A DNA stretch of 48,480 nt from Planctomycetota bacterium. Lineage in GTDB: Bacteria; Planctomycetota; B15-G4; SIAN01. The stretch lies in NCBI GenBank assembly GCA_009691715.1, contig SIAN01000031.1:1-48480 (forward strand), given 5' to 3'. Positions within the stretch are counted from its first letter, which is position 1. Each line of letters begins with the position of its first letter. This document shows, one piece after another, positions 17,407 to 25,945 of the stretch. The position numbers and the translations under genes are program-made. The notes below the pieces were generated by a model. The model was not told the DNA's origin and ran no database searches. It saw only the letters and a list, made by a program, of their open reading frames with translations.

Positions 17407-17768
17407 TGGTGGAGGCGGCGGGAGTCGAACCCGCGTCCCAGGGTGCCGAAACGAAGACCTCTACGCTCGTAGTCGATCGATGGACAGCGTCATCTGGCGG
17501 GCACCGGTCGACAGGTTCGATCGCCAGATCAGCCCCGTAATCTCACCGGCGCACCTGGGACCAGGGAACGCCGGCCAGCCTGCTATGTGACGACACAGGC
17601 GCCCCCGCAGACGAGGGACGCCGGTCGTGACTACCTGTTTTTGTTAGGCAGCCAGTGCGAGGTTGTTGTTCGCATGTGAACGTTTTTTCAGGGGTTTCAC
17701 GAGGCGCCTGAAACCTCGGAGCGCCATCTCCGCCGCGGGGTTCACCCGGTCGAAACCGTGACGCCCCC
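17407..17768 (-). ncRNA. ssrA: transfer-messenger RNA, tag ANNNLALAA
   Basis: A 362-base tmRNA. The 5' end GGGGGCG (17768 downward) pairs over seven positions with CGCCTCC before the encoded 3' ACCA ending at 17407; a GGTTCGACTCCCGCC T-arm is next to it. The tag frame runs from the GCG resume codon (17671-17673) to TAA (17644-17646) and reads ANNNLALAA, giving (A)ANNNLALAA on rescued proteins. The C-terminal LALAA is the usual protease-recognition end. Together with SmpB it rescues stalled ribosomes. smpB lies about 1.9 kb upstream on the same strand. Confidence 0.95.
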
Positions 17769-17785
17769 ACACCGAAGCGGGTGGG

Positions 17786-17791
17786 AGCATA
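17786..17791 (-). promoter_or_regulatory. possible -10 box for ssrA
   Basis: Minus-strand TATGCT ends 17 bases before the mature tmRNA 5' end and follows the upstream membrane-protein stop. No convincing -35 is seen, so only the -10 is called. Confidence 0.35.
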
Positions 17792-17821
17792 GCGGGCGCC
17801 GCGCCAGTTCGGCGCGACCGA

Positions 17822-19630
17822 TCACGGCGTCGCGACGCGGACGAGGGCGCCACCGTCGGCGGTCGGCAAGACGGTAAAGCCGTTGCCACGGAGGTACTCG
17901 ATCAGCTGAAGTGTCGCCGTCCGATTGTGCTCGAACAGGGAACGGCGCAAGACCACGTAGCGGACCCCGTATCGGGCGAGCACCTCGCGGTTCTCCGCAT
18001 ATTCGGCTTCGAGCTGCCCCTGCTTGGCCAGCGCCGGGTCGAGGGGCCGCATGCAGCGGCAGACGAACGGCTCGTCGTCGAAGAACCCAAAACTCTCGGG
18101 CGGCACGCGGGTGAGCGGACCGGCCATCAACGGCCGGTGATGGACAACCTGTCCGAAGGCCATCCGGCGCAGCATGATCTCGCTGCGCGCGGGGATCTCG
18201 AGGACCGCTCCCGGCGTCGGGTCGTCGAGCATTCGTTGATGCGCGTCATCGACGACGAACGGCGTGAAGGCGAATGGACGCGACGCAGCAGCCGCCAGGA
18301 ACGCGACCGCCGCGACCGCCGACATCACGTATCGCCAGCGCCCAAAACGGCACGCGCCAAGCGCCGCAGCCACCGTGAGCCCGAGCTCGAACAGTCGCAG
18401 GTGAGCGCAGGGGTACCGACCGGCCGCCATCCCCGGCACGACGCGCGCGAGCCAGCCGTACGGCATATCGACTGGCGCACCGAACATCGTCCGCTGCGGT
18501 CCGAGCGCCAGAACGAAACCGAGCAAGGCCAACGCGCCGAACGCGAAAGATCCGGGCACGCGCCACGCCGCGACCAATGCGAGCAAGACGGCCACGACCA
18601 CAGCCGCTCCGACAGCGGCGCCCGCCGCGCGGACGGCCGTCGATCCCGGCGGGCGAAACGGTTCGTAAATATCGGCGCTGAGCCGCGCAGCGCTGCGCGA
18701 CCCCCACGGTTTGTCAGCCTCGCCGGCCGCCATCAGGGTCGCCTCGTGCAACGCGGGTGCTGTGAACCAAAGCAGTCCATCGAGGTCGGGCGACAGGATG
18801 CGCTGCACGACGCTCGGATCGTCTTCGTAGGTCAATCGGCTGGCAACGTCGAGGCCCCGGTTCGAGCGCGACTCGACCAGGAAGCGCACGAGCAACGGCG
18901 ACAACAACGCCACGCCGACCAGGCCGGCGGCCACCAGTCGTACTGCCGTCCGTCGAAATGGGGCTCCCTGCCGCCATTCGAACCAGAGCAGCGCACCGGT
19001 CGCGAAGAACAACTCCGGTAGCGAGGACGCATCGATCGCCGCGGTCAGAGCCAGCCAGGTTCCGGCGAGCACGTACCACCAGCGCCGCCGTCCACGCGCT
19101 GCCTGCAAGGCTGCATGCAGGAACAGCGGGGCAAGCGCGCCCGCGAGGTAGTGGATCCGTCCAAGCTGCACCATCCGGAACGGCGTGAAGGAAAACAGCA
19201 TTCCTGCGAACAGGCTCGCCAGCAGCGGCACGCCAAGCGCGCGCGTGAACAGCGACATCGACCAGACACCAAGCGCCATCAGCAGGAAGCCGAACAGCTT
19301 CACCGCAACCACGACTCCCGACAGCGTTCCGAGCCACTCCTGAAGCGGAATCGACAGCACGCCGAGCGGGAACGCGAACGGCGAGGCGACCAGGCTTGCG
19401 CCGTGCGGCACGAAGATGTCAGGACAGAAGAACGGGTCGACGCCGCGCACGACCAGCGCTTCATGCGTCCACCAGAAGTTCCACCAATAGACGTGGTCGT
19501 CGAGCGTCTTGTCGGCAAGCCGGTCGATCGGCCCGAGATGCAGCACCAACGGCCAGGTTGCGGCCGCCGTCAGCGCGATCGCGAGCAGGAACAGCAGCGC
19601 CTCGCGCCCGAAGCGGCGTCCGTTCATCAT
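17822..19630 (-). CDS. large polytopic membrane protein, probable GT-C-type glycosyltransferase
   Basis: A 602-residue protein with about ten or more hydrophobic segments. After the first helix, the loop has paired acidic and aromatic residues (LDDHVYWWNFWWTHEALV), the arrangement of first-loop acidic residues seen in GT-C lipid-linked sugar transferases. The C-terminal 150 residues are mostly soluble. No specific family could be named. The start is ATG at 19630, forming ATGA with the smpB stop, so it is co-translated with smpB and sits between smpB and ssrA. The role is inferred from topology only. Confidence 0.65.
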   Translation of the reverse strand: MMNGRRFGREALLFLLAIALTAAATWPLVLHLGPIDRLADKTLDDHVYWWNFWWTHEALVVRGVDPFFCPDIFVPHGASLVASPFAFPLGVLSIPLQEWLGTLSGVVVAVKLFGFLLMALGVWSMSLFTRALGVPLLASLFAGMLFSFTPFRMVQLGRIHYLAGALAPLFLHAALQAARGRRRWWYVLAGTWLALTAAIDASSLPELFFATGALLWFEWRQGAPFRRTAVRLVAAGLVGVALLSPLLVRFLVESRSNRGLDVASRLTYEDDPSVVQRILSPDLDGLLWFTAPALHEATLMAAGEADKPWGSRSAARLSADIYEPFRPPGSTAVRAAGAAVGAAVVVAVLLALVAAWRVPGSFAFGALALLGFVLALGPQRTMFGAPVDMPYGWLARVVPGMAAGRYPCAHLRLFELGLTVAAALGACRFGRWRYVMSAVAAVAFLAAAASRPFAFTPFVVDDAHQRMLDDPTPGAVLEIPARSEIMLRRMAFGQVVHHRPLMAGPLTRVPPESFGFFDDEPFVCRCMRPLDPALAKQGQLEAEYAENREVLARYGVRYVVLRRSLFEHNRTATLQLIEYLRGNGFTVLPTADGGALVRVATP

Positions 19631-20100
19631 CGTCCGCGGGCCGACCGGTCGATCTCGCGCTTCGCCTCGCGCGCCTTGATCGATTGCCGCTTGTCCCCCT
19701 TCGACTTGCCCTTGCCCAACCCGATCAGCACCTTCGCCCACTGCCCGTCGAAGAAGAGCTCGAGTGGGACGATGGTCGTCCCTTCCGTCTTCAACGACTG
19801 GCGCAGCTTTTCGATCTCGCGCGCGTGCAGCAGAAGCTTGCGCTTGCGCAGAGGTTCGTGGTTGGAGCAGGTGCCGTGCGAGTAGATCGGGATCTGGCAG
19901 CCGACCAGCCACGCCGCGAGCCGTCCGTCGTCGATGCGGATGTAGGAGCCGACCAAGGTCGCTTCGGCACCGCGCAGCGACTTCACCTCGGTGCCAGTGA
20001 GCACCAGGCCGGCTTCGATGCGCTCGATGATCGCGTAGTCATGAGTCGCGCGGCGATTGCGCGCGACCACGCGGCGTTGCTTCTCGGGCTGCGTCGCCAT
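19627..20100 (-). CDS. smpB: SsrA-binding protein SmpB
   Basis: A 157-residue basic protein that carries tmRNA to stalled ribosomes. It shows the family blocks RRATHDYAIIERIEAGLVLTG, TEVKSLRGAEATLVGSYI, HGTCSNHEPLRKRKLLLH and the C-terminal basic tail (KGKSKGDKRQSIKAREAKRE) that enters the mRNA channel. ATG at 20100 (MATQPEKQRR) is chosen; in-frame upstream sequence runs back over the tRNA-Leu locus and is not coding. Its RNA partner ssrA is 1.9 kb downstream, a common linkage. Confidence 0.95.
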   Translation of the reverse strand: MATQPEKQRRVVARNRRATHDYAIIERIEAGLVLTGTEVKSLRGAEATLVGSYIRIDDGRLAAWLVGCQIPIYSHGTCSNHEPLRKRKLLLHAREIEKLRQSLKTEGTTIVPLELFFDGQWAKVLIGLGKGKSKGDKRQSIKAREAKREIDRSARGR

Positions 20101-20152
20101 CGCCGGTGCGTGCGTCCTGCTGGCATGCCGCGTCGGATCGGTCGCGGCCCGC

Positions 20153-20180
20153 TTGACTCTGAATCGAGGCCGACTACAGT
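20153..20180 (+). promoter_or_regulatory. tRNA-Leu promoter (predicted)
   Basis: TTGACT (20153-20158), 16-base spacer, TACAGT (20175-20180). Transcription would start about 20187, some 11 bases before the mature tRNA 5' end. The position makes the call persuasive. Confidence 0.6.
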
Positions 20181-20197
20181 ACCGCGCTCCATTTCGT

Positions 20198-20284
20198 GCC
20201 GGAGTGGCGGAACTGGCAGACGCGCTAGATTCAGGGTCTAGTTCCCGCAAGGGAGTGGAGGTTCAAGTCCTCTCTTCGGCACCA
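20198..20284 (+). tRNA. tRNA-Leu (anticodon CAG)
   Basis: An 87-base class II tRNA. The acceptor stem GCCGGAG pairs with CTTCGGC and the discriminator A and CCA are encoded (20281-20284). The anticodon stem CTAGA/TCTAG encloses loop TTCAGGG, anticodon CAG reading CTG codons. The long variable arm and GGTTCAAGTCC T-arm are typical of tRNA-Leu. Confidence 0.96.
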
Positions 20285-20333
20285 GTCGCGCCCTCGCGCG
20301 GCGCGCGCCGGGGTGGCCACACGGGCCTCCGGG

Positions 20334-20381
20334 TACCTAGAAGTCGCGGTATTTAGAACTCGCGTTACCTGGAATTCGCGT
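20334..20381 (+). repeat. three 16-bp tandem repeats abutting a start codon
   Basis: Contiguous units at 20334-20349, 20350-20365 and 20366-20381: TACCTAGAAGTCGCGG, TATTTAGAACTCGCGT and TACCTGGAATTCGCGT. One base separates the array from the ATG of the PHP-domain gene at 20383. It therefore forms the immediate 5' leader, and the GGAA of the last unit is the only Shine-Dalgarno-like element. Confidence 0.8.
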
Positions 20382-20382
20382 C

Positions 20383-22410
20383 ATGGCGCGCCGGTTTCGC
20401 CTCGCGGTCGCGGTTCCTCTTGCTGCATTCGCGCTCGTGCGCTGCGACGACGGCGCGCACCTTGCAACCAACGCCGGCAATTCGGCGACGCAGGTCTCGA
20501 CACCGCTCTCCACCAGCGCCATCGACGCGTTGCCGTTCGGCCTGTCTCTATTCGGCAGCGATCTGCTCACCGCGCTGCCTGGCGACCGACCCGACGCCCG
20601 AGTGCGCGCGACGCTGCAACTGCGCTTCGCGGAAGAGCTGCCAGTCGGCGGCAGCCTCGTGATCGACCAGGCCTGCTTCGACGGTGAACGGGTGTTTCGC
20701 GGTCCCGAGCTGCGTTACGCCATCCCGGAACTCGACCCGTCCGCAGTGATCGCAATCGGGGAGCTGCGCGCCGATGGCGGCCGCCCGCCGCCTTCTCCCG
20801 GTGGCACCGTGGCGACCGCGCGTCCACTGCCGCGAGCGCTCGGCTGGTTCGCGCTCGACTTCGTGCGGGCATGGCCCGCGAATCGACCGCTCGCCATCTG
20901 GCTCGATGTCACCTCAAATCCGTTGCCAGTCGAGGTCGAACTCACCGCTTCGCTCGACCTCGAAGGTGAGCCCCCCCACCCGATCGCCGGTCGCATCCCG
21001 GTGCGGATCGTCGATCCTCACGTCGATTGGCTGCGCGTGCTCGTCCCCGCGCAGGCGCGTCCGGACGAAGCGGTGCGTGCCAGTGTGGTGTTCATGAGTG
21101 GGCTGTCGGGCCCGATCGCATCGAGCCTCGACAGCTTGGTCCCGACCGGCACGCTTGAACTGCGCGGCCCATTCGAAGACCTCGATCTCGTGCTCCCCGG
21201 CGAACCCGATCGCCGACTCCCCCACGCCTTTTCCTTCGAGCTGCCGCCGCTCCCGACCGGGACGCAACGCATCCGTGCGCGCTGGCGCGAGGGCGGCGCC
21301 GTCGGCCTGTCGCCGCCGATCCGCGTCGGCAGCGACGTCGCGCCGGCCTGGTTTGGCTCGCTCCATTCGCACACCACCGTCGGCGGCCATGCCACCGGCG
21401 TCCCGTCCAACGCGTTGCGTTACGCCCGCGACCTCGCGCGACTCGACTTCGTCACTCTCTCCGAACATCGCGAGTCGGCCATGTGGGATGGCGAGTGGCT
21501 GCGACAACTCGCCGAGTCCTTCACGGTGCCAGCGCGCTTCGTGGTGCTGAACGGCTACGAATGGACGAATCCAGACTGGGGCCACCGCCACATCGTCTTC
21601 CGCGAGCCGACGGCACCCGGCCCGGCGCCGAATGGACTCGCGGCCCTCGCCGAATCGCTCGGGCGCGACTCCGACGCGCTGCTCGTGGCGCATCATTCGA
21701 TCTGGAACGGCCAGAACGCACAGCGCCGCTTCGTCTGGGGCGATCCTGGCGACCTGCCGCGTCAACGCCTCGCCGAGGTCTTCTCCTGGCACGGCTCGTC
21801 GCTCGAGCACGACTCGTCGTTCCCGATGCATGCCAATCACGAGCAGGAGCTGCCGCGCGAGTGGCAGACTGACGTGCTCTCCGCGCTGCGCGCCGGCCAT
21901 CGCCTGTTCTTGGTCGCCGACAGCGACAGCCACCTCGGCAAGCCAGGCAACCTGGTCGGCATCGAATGGCCGAAGGGGCGCCGCTACGCCTTTCAGGGCC
22001 TGACTGCCATCACCACGCCGACGCTCGATCGCGAGTCGATCTTCCGCGCACTCGATCGCGGCGATTGCTGGGGAACGACGGGCGCGCGCATCGTCGTCGA
22101 AGCCTCACGCGAGGGTCTCACGGCCCGTCTGCGCATCGCCGCGACTGCACCTCTCGCACGAGTCGCGATCCGGACCCTCGACACCGGCCACGGCGCGATC
22201 GTCGCCGAGCGCCGCTTTGCGGCACCGCCGCCGACTGCCGAGTCGCAAGGCGCACGCCTCTTCGCCGACCCGACCGTCGGCACCTTCGATCTCGACGCAA
22301 CCTTCGAGCTGCAAGCCGGCACCGCCGAACAGCCGTGGATCATCGAGATCGCGCAGCACGATCACCACGCCGCGTGGCGGTTGCTTGCGCCTCCCGCCTG
22401 GTCGCACTGA
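20383..22410 (+). CDS. secreted PHP-domain (DUF3604-like) protein
   Basis: A 675-residue exported protein. The N-terminal hydrophobic segment ends at Cys21 (FALVRC), so it may be a lipoprotein, though Arg at -1 is not a standard lipobox. Residues about 40-315 look like beta-rich domains with no family I recognise. Residues 323-520 are a PHP-type metallohydrolase domain: LHSH (His328, His330), SEH (361-362), HH (437-438) and ADSDSH (512-517) supply the metal ligands. PHP enzymes hydrolyse phosphoesters with a metal cluster; the substrate here is unknown. A beta-rich C-terminus follows. It is on the plus strand alone, convergent with the next gene. Confidence 0.75.
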   Translation: MARRFRLAVAVPLAAFALVRCDDGAHLATNAGNSATQVSTPLSTSAIDALPFGLSLFGSDLLTALPGDRPDARVRATLQLRFAEELPVGGSLVIDQACFDGERVFRGPELRYAIPELDPSAVIAIGELRADGGRPPPSPGGTVATARPLPRALGWFALDFVRAWPANRPLAIWLDVTSNPLPVEVELTASLDLEGEPPHPIAGRIPVRIVDPHVDWLRVLVPAQARPDEAVRASVVFMSGLSGPIASSLDSLVPTGTLELRGPFEDLDLVLPGEPDRRLPHAFSFELPPLPTGTQRIRARWREGGAVGLSPPIRVGSDVAPAWFGSLHSHTTVGGHATGVPSNALRYARDLARLDFVTLSEHRESAMWDGEWLRQLAESFTVPARFVVLNGYEWTNPDWGHRHIVFREPTAPGPAPNGLAALAESLGRDSDALLVAHHSIWNGQNAQRRFVWGDPGDLPRQRLAEVFSWHGSSLEHDSSFPMHANHEQELPREWQTDVLSALRAGHRLFLVADSDSHLGKPGNLVGIEWPKGRRYAFQGLTAITTPTLDRESIFRALDRGDCWGTTGARIVVEASREGLTARLRIAATAPLARVAIRTLDTGHGAIVAERRFAAPPPTAESQGARLFADPTVGTFDLDATFELQAGTAEQPWIIEIAQHDHHAAWRLLAPPAWSH

Positions 22411-22437
22411 GTCGCGCTGACTTCAGAGCGCGGACGC

Positions 22438-24021
22438 CTACGGCCAGCGCTCGAGCAGCGTGAAGTTGCCGATCTGCTCGATCGGCCGGTAGTGCTCCGC
22501 CAGCCACTTCGCCACCAGCGGTGCCGCCGTCTCGAAGCGGTAGTTCGCCGGCTCCCCGCCGTCGACGACCAGCAGCGGAGCGCGCGCCTGCTCGAACGCC
22601 GCGATCGCCTCGCGCTGGAAGCGCGGATCGCCGTAGTAGTACGACGGCTCGGCGTAGGGCAGCGCGAGTCGTCTCTGCGAAAGGAAGCCAAGCAACGGCG
22701 AACCGGGACTCGTCGCGAGCGGCTCATCGGGCCCGACCCGGCGTTGGATCGAGGCGACGACACGCTCCAGCGCATGTGCGAATGCGGGCCGCAATCGGAT
22801 CCGGCCAGTCGCCAGCGCGAGCTCGACGCCGCCGTCGATGGGTCGCCGGATGGTCCCCGAATAGACGCCGATGCGGCCCATCGCTGCCCAGACCATCACG
22901 GCCAAGACCACCAACGCCAGCACCGTGTGCGATCGCACTCCGCGACCGCGACGGGCGAGCAAGTCCCCCGCCGCGAATGCGATCGGTGCCAGCGACTGGA
23001 ACAGCCGATGGGTCGACGGCACGAGCCGCGCCTGGTTCAAGAGCAGGAGTCCGAACAGCGCAGCGGCCACGCGCATCCGATCGAATGGCAGCGCTGCCCC
23101 GCGGGCGAGACGCCGCCACGCCGCCACGCCCCACCCGAGCAGCAGCAGCGGCGCCGCGATGAACGCACTCCACAACGCCGCCCGCCCTCCGTGCAACTCG
23201 CCGCCCCGCTCGCCGAACGGTTCGCCGACCGTCGCGCCGATTTCGAGCGGCATGCCGATCGCGACATCGATCCGTTCCTGCACCGTGATGCGCTGCCATT
23301 CGTGCGCCCACCATTGCGGGAGATCGAGTCCAGCGACCACCAACGCCAGGGTCACCGGAACCAGCACCGCCAGGAATCCGGACGACAGCACCAAGGCGGA
23401 TCGACAGCGATCACGAAACCGGAGCGATCCATCGAGCAGCAATGCGATGCCGCACGCAGCCGCCGCGAAGCCACCGACATCGTGGCGGAACAGAAACGCG
23501 ACGGCGGCGAGGAGCCCAGCTTGAAAGGCGCCTGTCGCTCTGCTGGTGTGCGCGAGTTGATCCGCGGAGTGGCGCGCAAGCTGGCGCGCGGCAAGGAGCG
23601 CGACGGCGACCGCGAGCGCCAGTGTCGCCTTGTGCAGCGCGCCGGGCGCAATCACCACGAGCGCGGTCGCCAGCAGCGCGCCGGGCACGCTCGCCGTCCC
23701 GAGGAGCAACCAGCAGAGCGCGCCTGCGGACAGCGCTTCCATGCCCACCAGCACCGCGCGCACGGTCACCAGACTCTCCCCGCACCAAGCGAGGAACGGC
23801 GCGATCACCCAATAGCCGGCCGGTCCATACGGCATCCAGCCGTCGATTCCCGGGATCGCTCCGTGCCGCACTCGCCACGCGCCGTCGACCAGCACCCCTT
23901 CGTCGAAGAACGCGACGCCATCAAACGCGTAGCTCGAATGCAGGACAGCGGCCGTGATCGCGACGACCGCGGCGAGGAGCAGGCGCCGCGACGGATCGAT
24001 CGCCAGTCGCGCGGTCGTCAC
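22438..24021 (-). CDS. polytopic membrane protein, probable GT39/GT-C-type glycosyltransferase
   Basis: A 527-residue protein with a leading helix, then a loop with an acidic pair (VAFFDEGVLVDGAWRV) and PYGPAGYW, resembling the first periplasmic loop of ArnT/PMT-type transferases that use polyprenyl-phosphate sugars. About ten further helices and a soluble C-terminal domain follow. The start chosen is GTG at 24021, in a GTGA overlap with the upstream gene's stop; an in-frame ATG at 24066 would overlap it by 49 bases. The acceptor and sugar are unknown. Confidence 0.65.
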   Translation of the reverse strand: MTTARLAIDPSRRLLLAAVVAITAAVLHSSYAFDGVAFFDEGVLVDGAWRVRHGAIPGIDGWMPYGPAGYWVIAPFLAWCGESLVTVRAVLVGMEALSAGALCWLLLGTASVPGALLATALVVIAPGALHKATLALAVAVALLAARQLARHSADQLAHTSRATGAFQAGLLAAVAFLFRHDVGGFAAAACGIALLLDGSLRFRDRCRSALVLSSGFLAVLVPVTLALVVAGLDLPQWWAHEWQRITVQERIDVAIGMPLEIGATVGEPFGERGGELHGGRAALWSAFIAAPLLLLGWGVAAWRRLARGAALPFDRMRVAAALFGLLLLNQARLVPSTHRLFQSLAPIAFAAGDLLARRGRGVRSHTVLALVVLAVMVWAAMGRIGVYSGTIRRPIDGGVELALATGRIRLRPAFAHALERVVASIQRRVGPDEPLATSPGSPLLGFLSQRRLALPYAEPSYYYGDPRFQREAIAAFEQARAPLLVVDGGEPANYRFETAAPLVAKWLAEHYRPIEQIGNFTLLERWP

Positions 24022-25772
24022 GGCGGGTTGCCTTGCGCCGAGAGCTCGCGCAGCAGTGCCTTCCACCGCTCCGCGGCATCGGGGTGGCCGAGTCGCTCGT
24101 GGAGACTCGCCAACCGCTTCACCACGCTCGGCTGGCGCGGATACCGGGCGAACAGCGCTTCCGCTGCGGCCAGCGCCTGCGGCAATTCACCGGCCAACGT
24201 GAAGGTGTCGATGTAGGCCTCCTGGGCCGGCAGCTCCTCCGGGGCGATCGCTGCAAGGCGCGCGGCGAGCGTCCGCGCGGCCTCGTAGCGCCGATCGGCC
24301 AGCGCATCGCGCAGGTCGCGATAAACCGCGTCGAGCAGGCGCATCGCGCTCGCACGAACCTGCGGCGTTGGCGATGCCGCGACCGCCGCACGCATCCAGC
24401 GCAACGCCGACAACTTGTCGCCCGCGATCGCCTCGACCTCGGCGCGCGCGGCGCGAGCACGCCAATCGTCGGGATACGCGGCCAGCAGCATGTCGCTCCG
24501 GCTACGCGCCTCCTCGATCCGCGCCAGCAGCGCCAGCGCCATCACTTCGAGCGTTCGCGCCGCCGGGTCGCCCGGACGCGCTGCGAGCGCTCGTTCGACC
24601 TGACGTAGCGCCGACTCGGCGAAGTGCCGCGACTCGCCAGCCGGCGCGGCGCTGCCTTGCGCCAGCCATATCTGGCCCCGAAGGACCTGCAGTTCGACAC
24701 ACTCCGGAGACACTTCAAGAGTGGCATCGATCAGTCGCAGTGGCGGGTCGAATCGTCGGCCGTGCACCAGCGCGCCACCGCATGCGAATGCGACGAAGAT
24801 CGCGATCGGAATCCTCGTCCACGATCCACGCTGCGCAAGCAGGGCACAGACGGCGCCGACCAGCAGGAGCAGCGGCAGCCACGACTCGGGAGTCGCTCCG
24901 CGACCCAGATATTCGAGACCGGTGCGTGCCGGCCGAAAACCAGGCGCAGCGGCCCATGCCACGACCGCGACGCAACCAAGCAACGCGGCCAGCGTGTCAC
25001 GCCGCTTCGACGCCGTTGCCATTACCACCAACAAGGCCCCCGCGCCGCAACCAGCAAGAAGCCAATTGGCGCGCACATGCTCAAGACCAGTGTCCCACGG
25101 ACGAACCAGCAGGTCGAGCGCGCACCACGCCGAGGCGCTGGTGCTTGCAACGGGTGAAGCGGACGCACCGAGGACGACCCCGAGGAGGGCGCCGGCCACC
25201 ACCGCCACCGCTCGCCAACGCTGCGACGCGGGTGCCGCGACCAGCAGCGGCAGCGCCAGGAAGCACAAACCCGGCGCGGCGCTGGTCGCCGCAATCGTGG
25301 CGATCGTCGCGACGAATGCGCAGGCGTGCGAGCGGTGCATCAGGCACCAGGCCGCGATCAGCGCGAACGCCTCGCCGAGAAGAACGCCTCGCGAGCCGAG
25401 GCGGACGAAGCTCTCGGTGCGCCACGGATGGACCAGGTAGGCCGCGAACGCGATGACCGCCAGATTCGCTCGCGGCAGCGGGCGCACCATCGCTGCGATC
25501 GCGATCAGCGCGCCGAACTCGAGGACGAACGCGAACCAGTGATGTGCGGTGAGGCTTTGCCCGAGCAGCGCCGCCTCGATCGGCAGCCAGCGCATCGCGA
25601 GCGCGGCACCGACGCTCTCCGCGGCACCGGCGAGGAACGGCCCTTCGTCGAACCACGACGGCAGCGCGAGCAGCGGGCCGTGCAGCGCCACCAGCAGCAG
25701 CGCGCCGAGGGCGGTTCCGGGCAGCGGAAACGCCGCGTTCGAGCGCGCCGCCACCGCTCCGCCTTCAGCCAT
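24018..25772 (-). CDS. membrane protein with C-terminal TPR-like domain
   Basis: A 584-residue protein. The N-terminal two thirds are about ten hydrophobic helices, including YLVHPWRTESFVRLGSRG, similar in style to TMTC/O-mannosyl-transferase-like TPR membrane proteins. The C-terminal 230 residues are helical repeats (for example AARTLAARLAAIAPEELPAQ and ALAAAEALFARYPRQPSVVK), consistent with tetratricopeptide repeats. ATG at 25772 (MAEGGAVAARSN) is the first start with a membrane-protein-like sequence; upstream in-frame sequence is compositionally noncoding. It overlaps the GT39-like gene by GTGA; the two probably act together on envelope glycosylation (inference). Confidence 0.65.
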   Translation of the reverse strand: MAEGGAVAARSNAAFPLPGTALGALLLVALHGPLLALPSWFDEGPFLAGAAESVGAALAMRWLPIEAALLGQSLTAHHWFAFVLEFGALIAIAAMVRPLPRANLAVIAFAAYLVHPWRTESFVRLGSRGVLLGEAFALIAAWCLMHRSHACAFVATIATIAATSAAPGLCFLALPLLVAAPASQRWRAVAVVAGALLGVVLGASASPVASTSASAWCALDLLVRPWDTGLEHVRANWLLAGCGAGALLVVMATASKRRDTLAALLGCVAVVAWAAAPGFRPARTGLEYLGRGATPESWLPLLLLVGAVCALLAQRGSWTRIPIAIFVAFACGGALVHGRRFDPPLRLIDATLEVSPECVELQVLRGQIWLAQGSAAPAGESRHFAESALRQVERALAARPGDPAARTLEVMALALLARIEEARSRSDMLLAAYPDDWRARAARAEVEAIAGDKLSALRWMRAAVAASPTPQVRASAMRLLDAVYRDLRDALADRRYEAARTLAARLAAIAPEELPAQEAYIDTFTLAGELPQALAAAEALFARYPRQPSVVKRLASLHERLGHPDAAERWKALLRELSAQGNPP

Positions 25773-25945
25773 GCATCGCCTCCGTCCGCTGCGCCTGACA
25801 CGGGCGTCAACCGCCTGTTCGTGGAGCGGCAGACGATAGTCGGCCGGCGGGCTGCACCCACGCGGCGTAACCTGCAGCGCCATCACTTCTTGATTTCGCG
25901 CGTGCGCGGCCCATCCTGCGCGGCGATCACGCGATGGAGAATCGA

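Noticed and set aside
17407..17440. A separate tRNA gene suggested by the T-arm and CCA
   Set aside because: The 5' partner of the acceptor stem lies at 17768, with the tag frame between; it is the tRNA-like 3' part of tmRNA.
22492..24216. 574-codon open frame on the plus strand
   Set aside because: It mirrors the GT39-like membrane gene and is compositionally implausible.
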